Assembly (NCBI RefSeq): GCF_016863275.1
Contig: NZ_BOOO01000022.1
Coordinates: 186,001-250,000 of the forward strand
DNA from: Planotetraspora mira
Lineage (GTDB): Bacteria; Actinomycetota; Actinomycetes; Streptosporangiales; Streptosporangiaceae
Reading direction: 5' to 3'
Length of the DNA stretch: 64,000 bases
The translations under genes and the position numbers were made by a program. Within the stretch, counting starts at the first letter, position 1. Each line of letters opens with the position of its first letter. Below the pieces are notes generated by a model. That model saw only the letters and a program-made list of their open reading frames with translations, ran no database searches and had not been told where the DNA came from. Positions 24,824 through 33,477 of this stretch are shown here, piece after piece.

Positions 24824-26030
24824 CGGGGTCCGCCAGCAGGTCCTCCAGGACGCGGGCGAGTGCGGCCACCCCGGCCAGGCAGTCGGCCCGCTCGGCATGC
24901 TCCTCCGGGGAGTGCGAGACACCCGTCGGGTTGCGCACGAACAACATGGCCGTAGGGATGGCGGAGGCGAGGATGCCCGCGTCGTGACCCGCGCCGGTGG
25001 GCAGGACGGGAGCCCCGCCGAGCAACCCCGCCAGACGGTCCCTGAGCGGGCCGTCGAAGTCCACCACCGGCGTGTACGACTCGCGGGTCACCTCCGCTCC
25101 CGACGCGCGGGTGATCTCCGCCACGAGCGCGTCGAGGACGCCGGGATCGGCGGCCCGGGAGTCCAGCCAGGCGGTGACCCGCGACGCGATGGCGTTGGTG
25201 CCGTTGGGCTCCACCGCGACCTTCCCGAAGGTGGCGAGCGCGCCGGCACGACGCGCCCGCTCCTGGGCGTCCAGTACGGCGGCGGCGAACGCCGGCATCG
25301 GGTCGCGGCGGTCCTCCATGCGCGTCGTGCCCGCGTGGTTCGCCTGGCCGCGGAAGTCGAACCGCCAGCGGCCGTGCGGCCAGATCGCGGAGGCGACCCC
25401 GATCGGGGCGTCGCCCAGATTCCTGCCCTGCTCGACATGGAGCTCCACGAAGGCGGCGATCCTCGACAGCCGTTCCTCGTCACGCCCGAGCGCCGAAGGG
25501 TCCCGCCCGGCCCTCTCCACGGCGGTCGCCAGGGTCACACCGCCGTCGTCCGTGAGGGCCCGGGCCCGGCCGGGATCGAGCACTCCGGTCATGAGCCGTG
25601 ACCCGACGCAGGCGACGCCGAACCTGGCGCCCTCCTCGTCGCCGAAGTTGACGATCCCGAGCGGACGCGATCCGGTCGCGTCGTGCTCCCGCAGCAGGTC
25701 GAGCGCCGCGAAGGCCGACACCACCCCGAGGGGCCCGTCGAAGGCGCCCCCGTCCGGCACCGAGTCGAGGTGGGAGCCGGTGACGACGGCGCCGCCGGCG
25801 GCCGGGTCCCCCGACCAGGCCCACTGGTTGCCGTTGCCGTCGACCTCGTAGGCGAGCCCCCTGGTACGCGCCTGCTCCTCGAACCAGGCCCGGCACTCGG
25901 CGTCGGCGGCCGTCCACGCGTGGCGGCGGTAGCCGCCGCTCCCGCCGTGCCGCCCCACCGGGAGCAGCTCCGCCCACATGCGGCGGAAGCCGTCCTCGGC
26001 CTGTGCCGAGGCCTCCTCCGGATCGATCAC
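24798..26030 (-). CDS. M20-family amidase (allantoate amidohydrolase / carbamoylase-like)
   Basis: A 410-residue dimetal hydrolase. Metal and catalytic motifs are [37 protein letters not shown], the lid-domain [20 protein letters not shown] and the C-terminal GVSHSPEEH. It is annotated in relatives as allantoate amidohydrolase or N-carbamoyl-L-amino-acid hydrolase. The GTG start overlaps the hutU stop (GTGA), so it works with histidine degradation; a role in hydrolysing N-formimino- or N-formyl-glutamate in place of HutG is a reasonable inference. It converges with and overlaps the LuxR regulator gene by 26 bp. Confidence 0.85.
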   Translation of the reverse strand: MIDPEEASAQAEDGFRRMWAELLPVGRHGGSGGYRRHAWTAADAECRAWFEEQARTRGLAYEVDGNGNQWAWSGDPAAGGAVVTGSHLDSVPDGGAFDGPLGVVSAFAALDLLREHDATGSRPLGIVNFGDEEGARFGVACVGSRLMTGVLDPGRARALTDDGGVTLATAVERAGRDPSALGRDEERLSRIAAFVELHVEQGRNLGDAPIGVASAIWPHGRWRFDFRGQANHAGTTRMEDRRDPMPAFAAAVLDAQERARRAGALATFGKVAVEPNGTNAIASRVTAWLDSRAADPGVLDALVAEITRASGAEVTRESYTPVVDFDGPLRDRLAGLLGGAPVLPTGAGHDAGILASAIPTAMLFVRNPTGVSHSPEEHAERADCLAGVAALARVLEDLLADPVREGPARR

Positions 26031-27691
26031 TCGCCCTCGCTCATCGGGATCCGCACGCCGCGCTCCTGCGCGACCTCGGCCGCACGGTCGTAGCCGGCGT
26101 CGACGTGCCGGATGACGCCCATCCCCGGGTCGTTGGTCAGGACCCGCCGGATCTTCTCTCCGGCCAGAGCCGTGCCGTCGGCGACGGTGACCTGGCCCGC
26201 GTGGATCGATCGGCCGATCCCGACGCCGCCGCCGTGGTGGATGGACACCCATGACGCGCCGGACGCGACGTTGACCATCGCGTTGAGCAGCGGCCAGTCG
26301 GCGATCGCGTCGGAGCCGTCGAGCATGGCCTCGGTCTCCCGGTACGGCGAGGCCACGCTGCCGGCGTCGAGATGGTCGCGGCCGATCACGATCGGGGCCT
26401 GGAGCTCGCCCGAGGCGACCATGTCGTTGAACCGCTCACCGGCTCTGTCCCGCTCGCCGTACCCCAGCCAGCAGATCCGGGCGGGCAGCCCCTGGAACTT
26501 GACCCGCTCGCCCGCCATCCTGATCCAGCGGGCCAGCGGCTCGTTGTCGGGGAAGAGCTCGAGGATCGCCTTGTCGGTCTTCGCGATGTCCTCGGCCTCG
26601 CCCGACAGGGCCGCCCAGCGGAACGGGCCCTTGCCCTCGCAGAACAGCGGCCGGATGTAGGCGGGCACGAAACCGGGGAAGTCGAAGGCCCGGCCGTAGC
26701 CGGCGAGCTCCGCCTCGCCGCGGATGGAGTTGCCGTAGTCGAAGACCTCGGCGCCCGCGTCCTGAAAGCCCACCATGGCCGCCACGTGCCTGGCCATCGA
26801 CGCGCGGGCCCTTTCCGTGAAGCCCTCGGGGTCCTTGGCCGCCTCGGCCGCCATGTCCTCGAACGCCATGCCGACCGGCAGGTAGCTCAGCGGGTCGTGC
26901 GCGGACGTCTGGTCGGTCACGACGTCGATCTCCGCGCTGCGGGCCAGCAGTTCCGGTACGGCCACCGCGGCGTTGGCCTCGACGCCGATCGACAACGGGC
27001 GGCGCAGGTCGCGTGCCTCATAGGCCAGGCGCAGGGCCTCGTCGAGGTTCGCGGCCTTGACGTCGAGGTAGCCGTGCTCGATGCGCCGGTCGATCGAGCG
27101 AGGATCACAGTCGACGCAGATCGCCACGCCGCCGTTCATCGTGACCGCGAGCGGCTGGGCGCCGCCCATGCCCCCGAGCCCGGCGGTGAGCGTGATCGTG
27201 CCGGCCAGCGATCCGCCGAACCTCTTGGCCGCGACGGCCGCGAACGTCTCGTAGGTGCCCTGAAGGATGCCCTGCGTGCCGATGTAGATCCACGATCCCG
27301 CGGTCATCTGGCCGTACATGGTCAGGCCGAGCTGCTCCAGCCGCCTGAACTCGGGCCAGGTCGCCCAGTCGCCGACCAGGTTGGAGTTCGCGAGGAGCAC
27401 GCGGGGCGCCCACTCGTGCGTGGTCATCACCCCCACCGGACGGCCGGACTGCACGAGCAGCGTCTCGTCGGCCCGCAACGTGCCGAGGGTCCGGACGATC
27501 GCGTCGAACGACCGCCAGTCACGGGCCGCCCTGCCGGTCCCTCCGTAGACCACGAGCTTGTCGGGATGCTCGGCGACCTCCGGGTCGAGGTTGTTCATCA
27601 ACATCCGCAGGGCGGCCTCCTGCTGCCATCCCTGAGTGTTCAGCGACGTGCCCCGCGGCGCCCTCACCGGGCGTGGACCGCTCTGCTCCAT
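26027..27691 (-). CDS. hutU: Urocanate hydratase
   Basis: A 554-residue cytoplasmic NAD+-dependent enzyme converting urocanate to 4-imidazolone-5-propionate, the second step of histidine degradation. The sequence is of full family length, with [39 protein letters not shown] (NAD+ binding), [10 protein letters not shown]-like [25 protein letters not shown] and the C-terminal [17 protein letters not shown]. The chosen ATG has GGAGG 8 nt upstream. It leads an operon with the M20 amidase; hutH, hutI and regulators are not in the window. Confidence 0.96.
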   Translation of the reverse strand: MEQSGPRPVRAPRGTSLNTQGWQQEAALRMLMNNLDPEVAEHPDKLVVYGGTGRAARDWRSFDAIVRTLGTLRADETLLVQSGRPVGVMTTHEWAPRVLLANSNLVGDWATWPEFRRLEQLGLTMYGQMTAGSWIYIGTQGILQGTYETFAAVAAKRFGGSLAGTITLTAGLGGMGGAQPLAVTMNGGVAICVDCDPRSIDRRIEHGYLDVKAANLDEALRLAYEARDLRRPLSIGVEANAAVAVPELLARSAEIDVVTDQTSAHDPLSYLPVGMAFEDMAAEAAKDPEGFTERARASMARHVAAMVGFQDAGAEVFDYGNSIRGEAELAGYGRAFDFPGFVPAYIRPLFCEGKGPFRWAALSGEAEDIAKTDKAILELFPDNEPLARWIRMAGERVKFQGLPARICWLGYGERDRAGERFNDMVASGELQAPIVIGRDHLDAGSVASPYRETEAMLDGSDAIADWPLLNAMVNVASGASWVSIHHGGGVGIGRSIHAGQVTVADGTALAGEKIRRVLTNDPGMGVIRHVDAGYDRAAEVAQERGVRIPMSEGE

Positions 27692-27773
27692 GTTCACGAC
27701 CTCCTCGACGGCCATCGCGTGCGGCCGCCACGTTCATTCATATCCAAGACATCGACTGGAGCGCGAGAGCGGG

Positions 27774-28325
27774 TCAGGCCCCTTCGGCCAGCCACTCCTG
27801 CACCTGCTTGCGCGCGTGGTGCAACCGGGACTTCAGGGTGCCCAGCGGGATCTCGAGCCGCTCGACGATCTCGGAGTACTCCATCTCGCCGATGTCGCGG
27901 TAGACCAGCGGGGCCACCAGATGAGGGCTCTCGCGCTCGAGCCTCTCCAGGGCCTCCAGCAGGTCGAGGCGCGAGCCGGCGATCACGCTGGTGGTGCGCG
28001 GGTCGGGAAGGAGATTCTCCTCGGAGGTGATGTGCTCCTCCCCTGCCCGCCTCTTGAGCTCCCGGTACTTCTGACGTGAGCAGTTCGCGATCACGGTGTA
28101 CAGCCAGGTGTTGAACTTGCTGCGCCCCTCGAAGGTGTGGATCTTTCTCGCCACCTGCAGCAGCACGTCCTGCGCGGCCTCCTCCGCGTCCTCCCGGTAC
28201 GGCAGGAAGCGGCCGCAGCGCCGTACGACATCGGGCTGGATGCGCCGGAGCAGAAGATCAAGTGAGGCGGCGTCGCCTGCGGCCGCCTGCGCGGCGAGGG
28301 CGTCCGTCTCCGATGCGGGCGGCAC
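27774..28325 (-). CDS. ECF-type RNA polymerase sigma factor
   Basis: A 183-residue sigma factor. Region 2 is YREDAEEAAQDVLLQVARKIHTF and FNTWLYTVIANCSRQ; region 4 is YRDIGEMEYSEIVERLEIPLGTLKSRLHHAR. The GTG start has AGGAGT about 10 nt upstream. No anti-sigma gene is adjacent; instead a membrane Ser/Thr kinase with an extracytoplasmic domain is divergently encoded 138 bp away. Control of the sigma factor by that kinase is an inference from position, with precedents for kinase-linked ECF factors in other phyla. Confidence 0.93.
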   Translation of the reverse strand: MPPASETDALAAQAAAGDAASLDLLLRRIQPDVVRRCGRFLPYREDAEEAAQDVLLQVARKIHTFEGRSKFNTWLYTVIANCSRQKYRELKRRAGEEHITSEENLLPDPRTTSVIAGSRLDLLEALERLERESPHLVAPLVYRDIGEMEYSEIVERLEIPLGTLKSRLHHARKQVQEWLAEGA

Positions 28326-28463
28326 GGGGGCGACTCCTTCTGTGGCTTCCTGTGGCTTCGTCCGAAGATTCAGCCGACTCGTCCGCCGCTCCTGCTGCCG
28401 GTTCGCCGAGGGGTTATGGGGTGGGTCGACGGGCGGCGCGTCGGGCGAGCGGAGAACCCGGGC

Positions 28464-30161
28464 ATGATATACGGCATGCCCCCTCCCCCGCAGATAGGCC
28501 GCTACCGGCTAGAACGACGTCTGGGCTCCGGCGCGTTCGCCACCGTGTGGCTGGCCCACGACGATCTGCTGGAAGCACCCGTCGCGGTCAAGGTCATGGC
28601 GGAGAACTGGGCCTACCGCATGGACATCCGGGAGCGGTTCCTCTCCGAGGCCCGGCTGCTGCGCCGGGCCGCGTCCAGCAGCGTGGTGCAGGTCTTCGAC
28701 ATCGGCCAGCTTCCGGACGAGCGGCCGTATTTCGTGATGGAGCACGCCGACCGCGGCACGCTGGAAGACCGGCTGGCCGAGGGCCCGATGCCCCTGGTGG
28801 AGGCGCTGCGACTGGCGGCGGAGACCGCTCACGGGGTGGCCGCCCTCCATGAGGCGGGGATCGTGCACCGGGACATCAAACCGTCCAACGTGCTGATCAG
28901 GAGCGCGGCGGGTGGCCGCGAGCGGGTGCTGGTGGCCGATCTCGGGCTGGCCAAGAGCCTCGCGCAGGCCTCCGGTCTCACCATGGCCGCGGGATCGGCC
29001 GGCTACATGGCGCCCGAACAGGCCGAACCGACCGCGGGCATCGACGCGCGGGCCGACGTGTACGGCCTGGGAGCGCTCGTCTACCACCTGGTCACGGGAA
29101 GCGTTCCCGGATCCCCCGGGAAGGTCGTCCCCGCCGGCGACCTACGCCCTGACCTGCCGGAAGGCGTCCAGCAGACCATCCAGCGCGCCATGGAACCCGA
29201 CAGGGAGCGGCGGTGGCCGACAGCGGCGAGCCTGGCGGCCGAGCTTGAGGCCCAGCTCAGCGGGCTGGTCGACGCACCGGCCGGAGAACCGGTCGGCGAG
29301 CCTGCCGACGTGCCCGCTCATGGACAGGGCGATGAGCAGGGCGGCGAGCCTGGCCGCACGCGGCTCCTCGATCCCCACGGTGAAACAGGCATCACGCGGC
29401 TGGGCGGAGGTCAGCACGTGGAGCCGGCCGTCACGGAGATCGGCCAGGAGGCGGCCCGGCGATACAACGGGCAGGGCGACGAGACGGCCGGCGAGTCAGG
29501 CGCGGGACAGGCCGACGAGACGGCCAACGATACGAGTGACGGGACGAGTGACGGGACGGGCGTGCGACCGGCGGGCCGACCAGCCGCGCCGCCACGACGC
29601 CGTGGCCGGCGGGCTCCGCTGGCCGCCGCGCTCGCCGCCGCCGTACTGGTGCTCGCCGGGGCGGGGGTCGCCACCTACCTGGCGTCCTCCGGTCCCCCCG
29701 CGGGTCTGATGGAAGTGAGCGACGCAACCGGGCGCATCAAGCTGAAGGTGCCCGCGGCATGGGGACGTCAGGTGGTCACCGCGGGCTGGAACCCGAAAAG
29801 CCTGGGGCTGGCCGACGCCCAGGAGCCCGGTCTCACCGTGGCTGACGATCTGGAAGACTGGCAGGACCTGAAGGCCCAGGTCAGCGGCGTGCTCGTGGGG
29901 CTCACCTCGCAGGCCGCCCTGGCCGGCCGGATGACGACGATCACCCACGACGACTGCCGGTACGACGGCGACCGGCCGTACGCGGACGGCGAGTGGAGAG
30001 GCCAGGTGCGGCGCTGGACCGACTGCGCGTCCGGCAGCCTCGAAGAGATCTACCTGACCGGAGCGGGCGAAGGCGCTCCCTGGATATACGTGCAGATCCG
30101 CCAGCACGGCGGCGCGGACGCGACCGACCAGATCATCGGCGACCTCGAGGTCAAAGGATGA
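28464..30161 (+). CDS. Receptor-type Ser/Thr protein kinase
   Basis: A 565-residue PknB-like kinase. Residues about 9-260 are the kinase domain (LGSGAFATVWLAHD, AVKVM, HRDIKPSN, ADLGLAKS with DLG in place of DFG, GSAGYMAPEQ). A 120-residue acidic Gly/Glu/Thr-rich juxtamembrane linker follows. One membrane helix (about 385-412, LAAALAAAVLVLAGAGVATYL) leads to a roughly 150-residue exported domain with one CRYDGD/TDCASG Cys pair. The extracellular domain matches no PASTA repeat. The ATG at 28464 has GGAG 9 nt upstream; ATG 28476 is an alternative. It is divergent from the ECF sigma gene. Confidence 0.9.
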   Translation: MIYGMPPPPQIGRYRLERRLGSGAFATVWLAHDDLLEAPVAVKVMAENWAYRMDIRERFLSEARLLRRAASSSVVQVFDIGQLPDERPYFVMEHADRGTLEDRLAEGPMPLVEALRLAAETAHGVAALHEAGIVHRDIKPSNVLIRSAAGGRERVLVADLGLAKSLAQASGLTMAAGSAGYMAPEQAEPTAGIDARADVYGLGALVYHLVTGSVPGSPGKVVPAGDLRPDLPEGVQQTIQRAMEPDRERRWPTAASLAAELEAQLSGLVDAPAGEPVGEPADVPAHGQGDEQGGEPGRTRLLDPHGETGITRLGGGQHVEPAVTEIGQEAARRYNGQGDETAGESGAGQADETANDTSDGTSDGTGVRPAGRPAAPPRRRGRRAPLAAALAAAVLVLAGAGVATYLASSGPPAGLMEVSDATGRIKLKVPAAWGRQVVTAGWNPKSLGLADAQEPGLTVADDLEDWQDLKAQVSGVLVGLTSQAALAGRMTTITHDDCRYDGDRPYADGEWRGQVRRWTDCASGSLEEIYLTGAGEGAPWIYVQIRQHGGADATDQIIGDLEVKG

Positions 30162-30295
30162 CGCGGCGATCCGCGAGAACTTTTCGCGCCCGGGACCCCA
30201 TCTCACCGGGTGAAGAGAGTTCGCACATGATCCAGGAAATGAGTGAAGACGTGGCTGACCATCGGGAATCCGGCATCGAGCGGCGCGGGGAGTCG

Positions 30296-30976
30296 ATGCT
30301 CCCGAGTGCGGGCGTGCCGCGAGCCCTGCTGTACACGCTGACCGCGGCCGCCTCCATCGCCGTCCTGGCCGGCTGCACGAGCGTCACCAACGCGTCCGGC
30401 GCCCAGAGCCCGCAGACACTCCCGGGGTCGGCTCAGCCCGCGGACGTGCCCACAGACGACGCACCCGCCGCACCTGAGACGCCCTCCGCACCCGAGGCGC
30501 CCTCCCCGCCGTCCGTCGACCCGGCCCAGAAGCCGAGCCCCCCGGCGAAACCGCCGGCGATTCCCGCCTGCGCCACGAGCCAGTTGAAGATCACCCAGAA
30601 GGCGCCGGATGTGGGGGCAGGTCAGCTGAACATGGTGCTGATCTTCACCAACGCGTCCAAGTCCGTCTGCACCCTCAGCGGCTATCCCGGCGTCTCGTAC
30701 GTCGCGGAGGACGGTGTCCAGTCGGGCAACGCCGCCGAGCGCAGCGGAGGCTCCGCGACCACCGTGATGCTCAAGCCCGGCGCCGCGGCGGTCTCCAAGC
30801 TGCACGACAGCAACGGCGTCGGCGGATACGACCCGAAGCAGTGCGCGCTGTCCCCTGCCCAGGGGCTGCGGATCTATCCGCCGAACCAGAAGGCCGCGGT
30901 GTTCCTCCCCTGGAAGACCACGCACTGCGCCGGCAAGACCATCCACTCGCTGACCGTCGGGCCCGTCGGGAGCTGA
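30296..30976 (+). CDS. DUF4232 lipoprotein
   Basis: A 226-residue exported lipoprotein: signal helix ALLYTLTAAASIAVLAGC with the lipobox LAGC, a long Pro/Ala/Ser linker, then a beta-rich DUF4232 domain with CATSQLKITQKAP, LIFTNASKSVCTLSGYPGV and the C-terminal TTHCAGKTIHSLTVGP (three or four Cys that could form disulfides). The chosen ATG has GGGGAG 4 nt upstream; an in-frame ATG at 30227 would add 23 residues before the signal. It lies 134 bp downstream of the receptor kinase gene in the same direction. Function is unknown. Confidence 0.8.
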   Translation: MLPSAGVPRALLYTLTAAASIAVLAGCTSVTNASGAQSPQTLPGSAQPADVPTDDAPAAPETPSAPEAPSPPSVDPAQKPSPPAKPPAIPACATSQLKITQKAPDVGAGQLNMVLIFTNASKSVCTLSGYPGVSYVAEDGVQSGNAAERSGGSATTVMLKPGAAAVSKLHDSNGVGGYDPKQCALSPAQGLRIYPPNQKAAVFLPWKTTHCAGKTIHSLTVGPVGS

Positions 30977-31010
30977 AATCAGCTGGCCTCCGGAGACGGG
31001 AACCGGCACA

Positions 31011-31592
31011 GTGACGACGGTGTCGAAGATCGTGAGACTCCCCCGCTCCGTCGATGAGGCGGTCGCCGCCGAGCAGGCCGGCGAGAGATTGCGTTACGTG
31101 TTCTTCTGGGGTCACCAGCCCGCTCCGGACGGAAGCGCCGGAGCCGGGTGCCTCAGCCAGTGGTGGCCCGTGGAGTTCACCGAGGACGGCCACGTCTTCC
31201 GGTCGGCCGAGCACTACATGATGGCGCACAAGGCCTGGCTGTTCGGCGACGAGGAGACGGCGACCGCGATCCTCGCGGCGGACCATCCCGCCGAGGCCCA
31301 GAAGCTGGGCCGTAGAGTCCGCGGGTTCGACGACGCGACGTGGACCGCGCACCGGTTCGCGATCGTGACGCGAGGCAATGTCGCGAAGTTCGGGCAGCAT
31401 CCCGAGCTTGGCGCGTTCCTGCTCGGCACACGCGCCAGAGTCCTGGTCGAGGCCAGCCCGCGCGACCGGATCTGGGGCATCGGGCTCGGCGCGGCCGACG
31501 AACTGGCGGCCTCTCCCGCCACCTGGCGGGGCCTGAACCTGCTCGGTTTCGCCCTCATGGACGCCAGAGACGCGCTCGAACCCTCGACCTGA
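31011..31592 (+). CDS. NADAR-domain protein (YbiA-like)
   Basis: A 193-residue soluble protein of the NADAR/YbiA family, which cleaves N-glycosidic bonds of ADP-ribose-related or riboflavin-pathway compounds; some members remove ADP-ribose from guanine in nucleic acid. Diagnostic parts: YVFFWGHQPAPDG, CLSQWWPVEF, FRSAEHYMMAHKAWLFGD, VTRGNVAKFGQHPELGAFLLGT and RIWGIGLGAADELA. It starts with GTG and has a GGAG farther upstream than usual. It abuts the convergent DUF6247 gene and is near kptA, another gene of ADP-ribose chemistry. Confidence 0.88.
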   Translation: MTTVSKIVRLPRSVDEAVAAEQAGERLRYVFFWGHQPAPDGSAGAGCLSQWWPVEFTEDGHVFRSAEHYMMAHKAWLFGDEETATAILAADHPAEAQKLGRRVRGFDDATWTAHRFAIVTRGNVAKFGQHPELGAFLLGTRARVLVEASPRDRIWGIGLGAADELAASPATWRGLNLLGFALMDARDALEPST

Positions 31593-31595
31593 CGA

Positions 31596-31880
31596 TCAGC
31601 GCTGGATCTCCTGTGCCTGCTCCACCATGACCGCGTAGGCGAGAGGATCCGCCTTTAGCACCGCCTGCCGCCACCAGGACTCCACGCACTCGTGGAGCGG
31701 AGTCAGATCCAGTTCGTCCGCCGCGCTCCGGAGGGCTTCGCGATACTCGCGGTCGAAGGCGTCCAGATCTTCCACGGGGAGGGCCGCACGAATGGCACGA
31801 GGACTGCGATCTTCTCGAAGCGACGCACGGATCTCGGCGGGCGTGCGCCCGCGGTGTGGCTCGTGAGGTTGTGCCGTCAT
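31596..31880 (-). CDS. DUF6247 family protein
   Basis: A 94-residue protein with the DUF6247 pattern: RTPAEIRASL near residue 12, DLDAFDREYREAL, ELDLTPLHECVESWWRQAV and DPLAYAVMVEQA. The family is common in actinobacteria and often sits beside a small toxin-like or RelE-type partner; none is seen here. The ATG is preceded by GGAGAGG. It probably forms one transcription unit with kptA, 103 bp upstream. No function is known. Confidence 0.75.
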   Translation of the reverse strand: MTAQPHEPHRGRTPAEIRASLREDRSPRAIRAALPVEDLDAFDREYREALRSAADELDLTPLHECVESWWRQAVLKADPLAYAVMVEQAQEIQR

Positions 31881-31983
31881 GACCAGTTCCTCTCCCTCGA
31901 CTAGAGGATACCGAGGCGGACGCTCCTGGTTCGTGGACGAACCCGGGCCGGTGGACAACTCTCCACCTCGCAGAACGCCCGGG

Positions 31984-32526
31984 TCAGCCGGGGAGGCGGA
32001 TGAACGCCGGCGGGACATGGTCCACCAGCCACACCCCGTTGTCGCTGCGGTAGAAGACATGCCCGGCGGCGTGCATCGAGCCCGAGTCGACCGACAGGAC
32101 GACGGGCCTGCCCCGGCGGGCGCCCACGCGGGTGGCGGTCTCCCGGTCGGGCGACAGGTGCACGTGGTGCCGGTTCATCGGGCGCAACCCGTCGGCTGTG
32201 ATCGACGGCAGGACGGCGGCCACCGTGCCGTGGAAGAGATACGCGGGCGGCTCGATCGGCGGCAGGTCCAGGTCGACGGTCACCGAGTGCCCCTGGTTCG
32301 CGCGGATCCGGCCGTCCACGACCGAGTACCGCCGCTTGTCGTTGTTCGCAACCACCTCGGCGAGTTCGGACTCCGAGACCGGGAACCCGTGCGCGGCGAC
32401 CGCCCGCAGCAGGTCGTCGACGTCCACCCAGCCGTGGGGATCGAGCGTGATGCCGATCCGGTCCGGCTGGTGCCGTAGGTGCTTGGAGAGATACTTCGAG
32501 ACCTTCTTCAATCTTTGTTCGTCCAT
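31984..32526 (-). CDS. kptA: RNA 2'-phosphotransferase (Tpt1/KptA)
   Basis: A 180-residue enzyme that moves an internal 2'-phosphate from RNA to NAD+, giving ADP-ribose 1'',2''-cyclic phosphate and nicotinamide. The core is intact: VSKYLSKHLRHQP, GWVDVDDLL, NNDKRRYSV, RANQGHSVTVDL, YLFHGT, PMNRHHVHLS and the GRPVVLSVDS strand, including the Arg-His-Arg-Arg residues used in catalysis. Bacteria lack the yeast splicing pathway, so the native substrate (damaged or modified RNA, perhaps ADP-ribosylation targets) is unclear. Its neighbour, the NADAR protein, also handles ADP-ribose products. Confidence 0.95.
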   Translation of the reverse strand: MDEQRLKKVSKYLSKHLRHQPDRIGITLDPHGWVDVDDLLRAVAAHGFPVSESELAEVVANNDKRRYSVVDGRIRANQGHSVTVDLDLPPIEPPAYLFHGTVAAVLPSITADGLRPMNRHHVHLSPDRETATRVGARRGRPVVLSVDSGSMHAAGHVFYRSDNGVWLVDHVPPAFIRLPG

Positions 32527-32598
32527 CAGCTCGCAGTGTGACGCACGCCTCGCGTGCCGCGCACCGGAATTATCCGGGCAACCGCCCTTCGTCTCAGG

Positions 32599-33309
32599 TC
32601 ACGCGTTCTCCGCCGTCGCGGGCTCCTGCGGGTGCACGAGCAGCATGAACGTCCGGGCGTATGACAGGCCGTCCTGCTTCCTGGGCCAGTCCAGCCCGGC
32701 CAGGGCGAGCGACGCGCCTTCGTGGACGCCACCGTTGACTCGCACCTCCGCGATCTCGCGACCGGCGCTGCCGCCGAAGAACACCTTGACCCCGATCAGG
32801 GAGCCGCGATCCAGCGCGTCGTGCAAGGCGGGGGCGAGTCTGGGGAGCAGCGGATTGTCGATCAGCCACTGCTGTACGACGTCATGGCCCTCGCCCGCGC
32901 CCCATCCCGAGATCCCGCCGTGGATGGTGTGCCAGCCGGGGAACCCCTCCGGGTCGTCCGCGGGAAAGTGCGCGGCGAAGGAACCGTCGCGCCTGAGCAG
33001 TTCCAGCAGGGCGGCTCCCGTCGTGCCGAGCCACATCTCGATGGCCCGGTCCACCGCCTCCTCCACCGTGGATCCGAGCCCTGTCGTGCAGTCGGATATC
33101 AACGTCTCCACCGGACGGTCCAGGTTGAAGACGAAGTTCAGATCGAGGTGCCTGGCCGAACCCGTGTGATCCTCCCCGAGGAAGATCCCCAGCGTGCCCG
33201 GCCCCTTGATCATGCTTTCCCTGACGGCCCAGGGGTCGCCTGTCGCGGCCGACAGGCGTCGCGCCAGCTTGTCCAGCACGACCTCGTCGGGCAACCGCAC
33301 GTCGTCCAT
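32599..33309 (-). CDS. Conserved hypothetical protein
   Basis: A 236-residue soluble protein with no recognised catalytic motif. Sequence features include a central DCTTGLGSTVEEAVDRAIEMW, FPGWHTIHGGISGWG and C-terminal VRVNGGVHEGASLALAGLDWPR. These suggest a mixed alpha/beta fold, perhaps of the DUF6348 type; I am not certain of that name. Start ATG 33309 lies after an acceptable GGCTCC-type leader. It is transcribed with kptA and DUF6247 on the minus strand. Confidence 0.6.
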   Translation of the reverse strand: MDDVRLPDEVVLDKLARRLSAATGDPWAVRESMIKGPGTLGIFLGEDHTGSARHLDLNFVFNLDRPVETLISDCTTGLGSTVEEAVDRAIEMWLGTTGAALLELLRRDGSFAAHFPADDPEGFPGWHTIHGGISGWGAGEGHDVVQQWLIDNPLLPRLAPALHDALDRGSLIGVKVFFGGSAGREIAEVRVNGGVHEGASLALAGLDWPRKQDGLSYARTFMLLVHPQEPATAENA

Positions 33310-33420
33310 TCCGGAGCCACCTTGCTTCTCGACCGGCTATTCACCCCGAATTAGGGCGCATCCGGATTATTTGGCATATCCGGTCCGCGCCGCAGGGCAT
33401 TTTCCGGCAGGAGAAACGGC

Positions 33421-33453
33421 GGTGCCGCCGGGAGTCGGACTCCCGGCGGCACC
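33421..33453 (-). terminator. Terminator of the GH87 gene
   Basis: A perfect 15-bp stem (33421-33435 with 33439-33453) and a 3-nt loop, 25 bp past the glucanase stop on the minus strand. It is followed by GCCGTTTCTCC, a weak T-run. The rest of the 33310-33477 gap shows no gene. Confidence 0.75.
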
Positions 33454-33477
33454 TGTCTCCGTATGGCCTCTAGAGGT

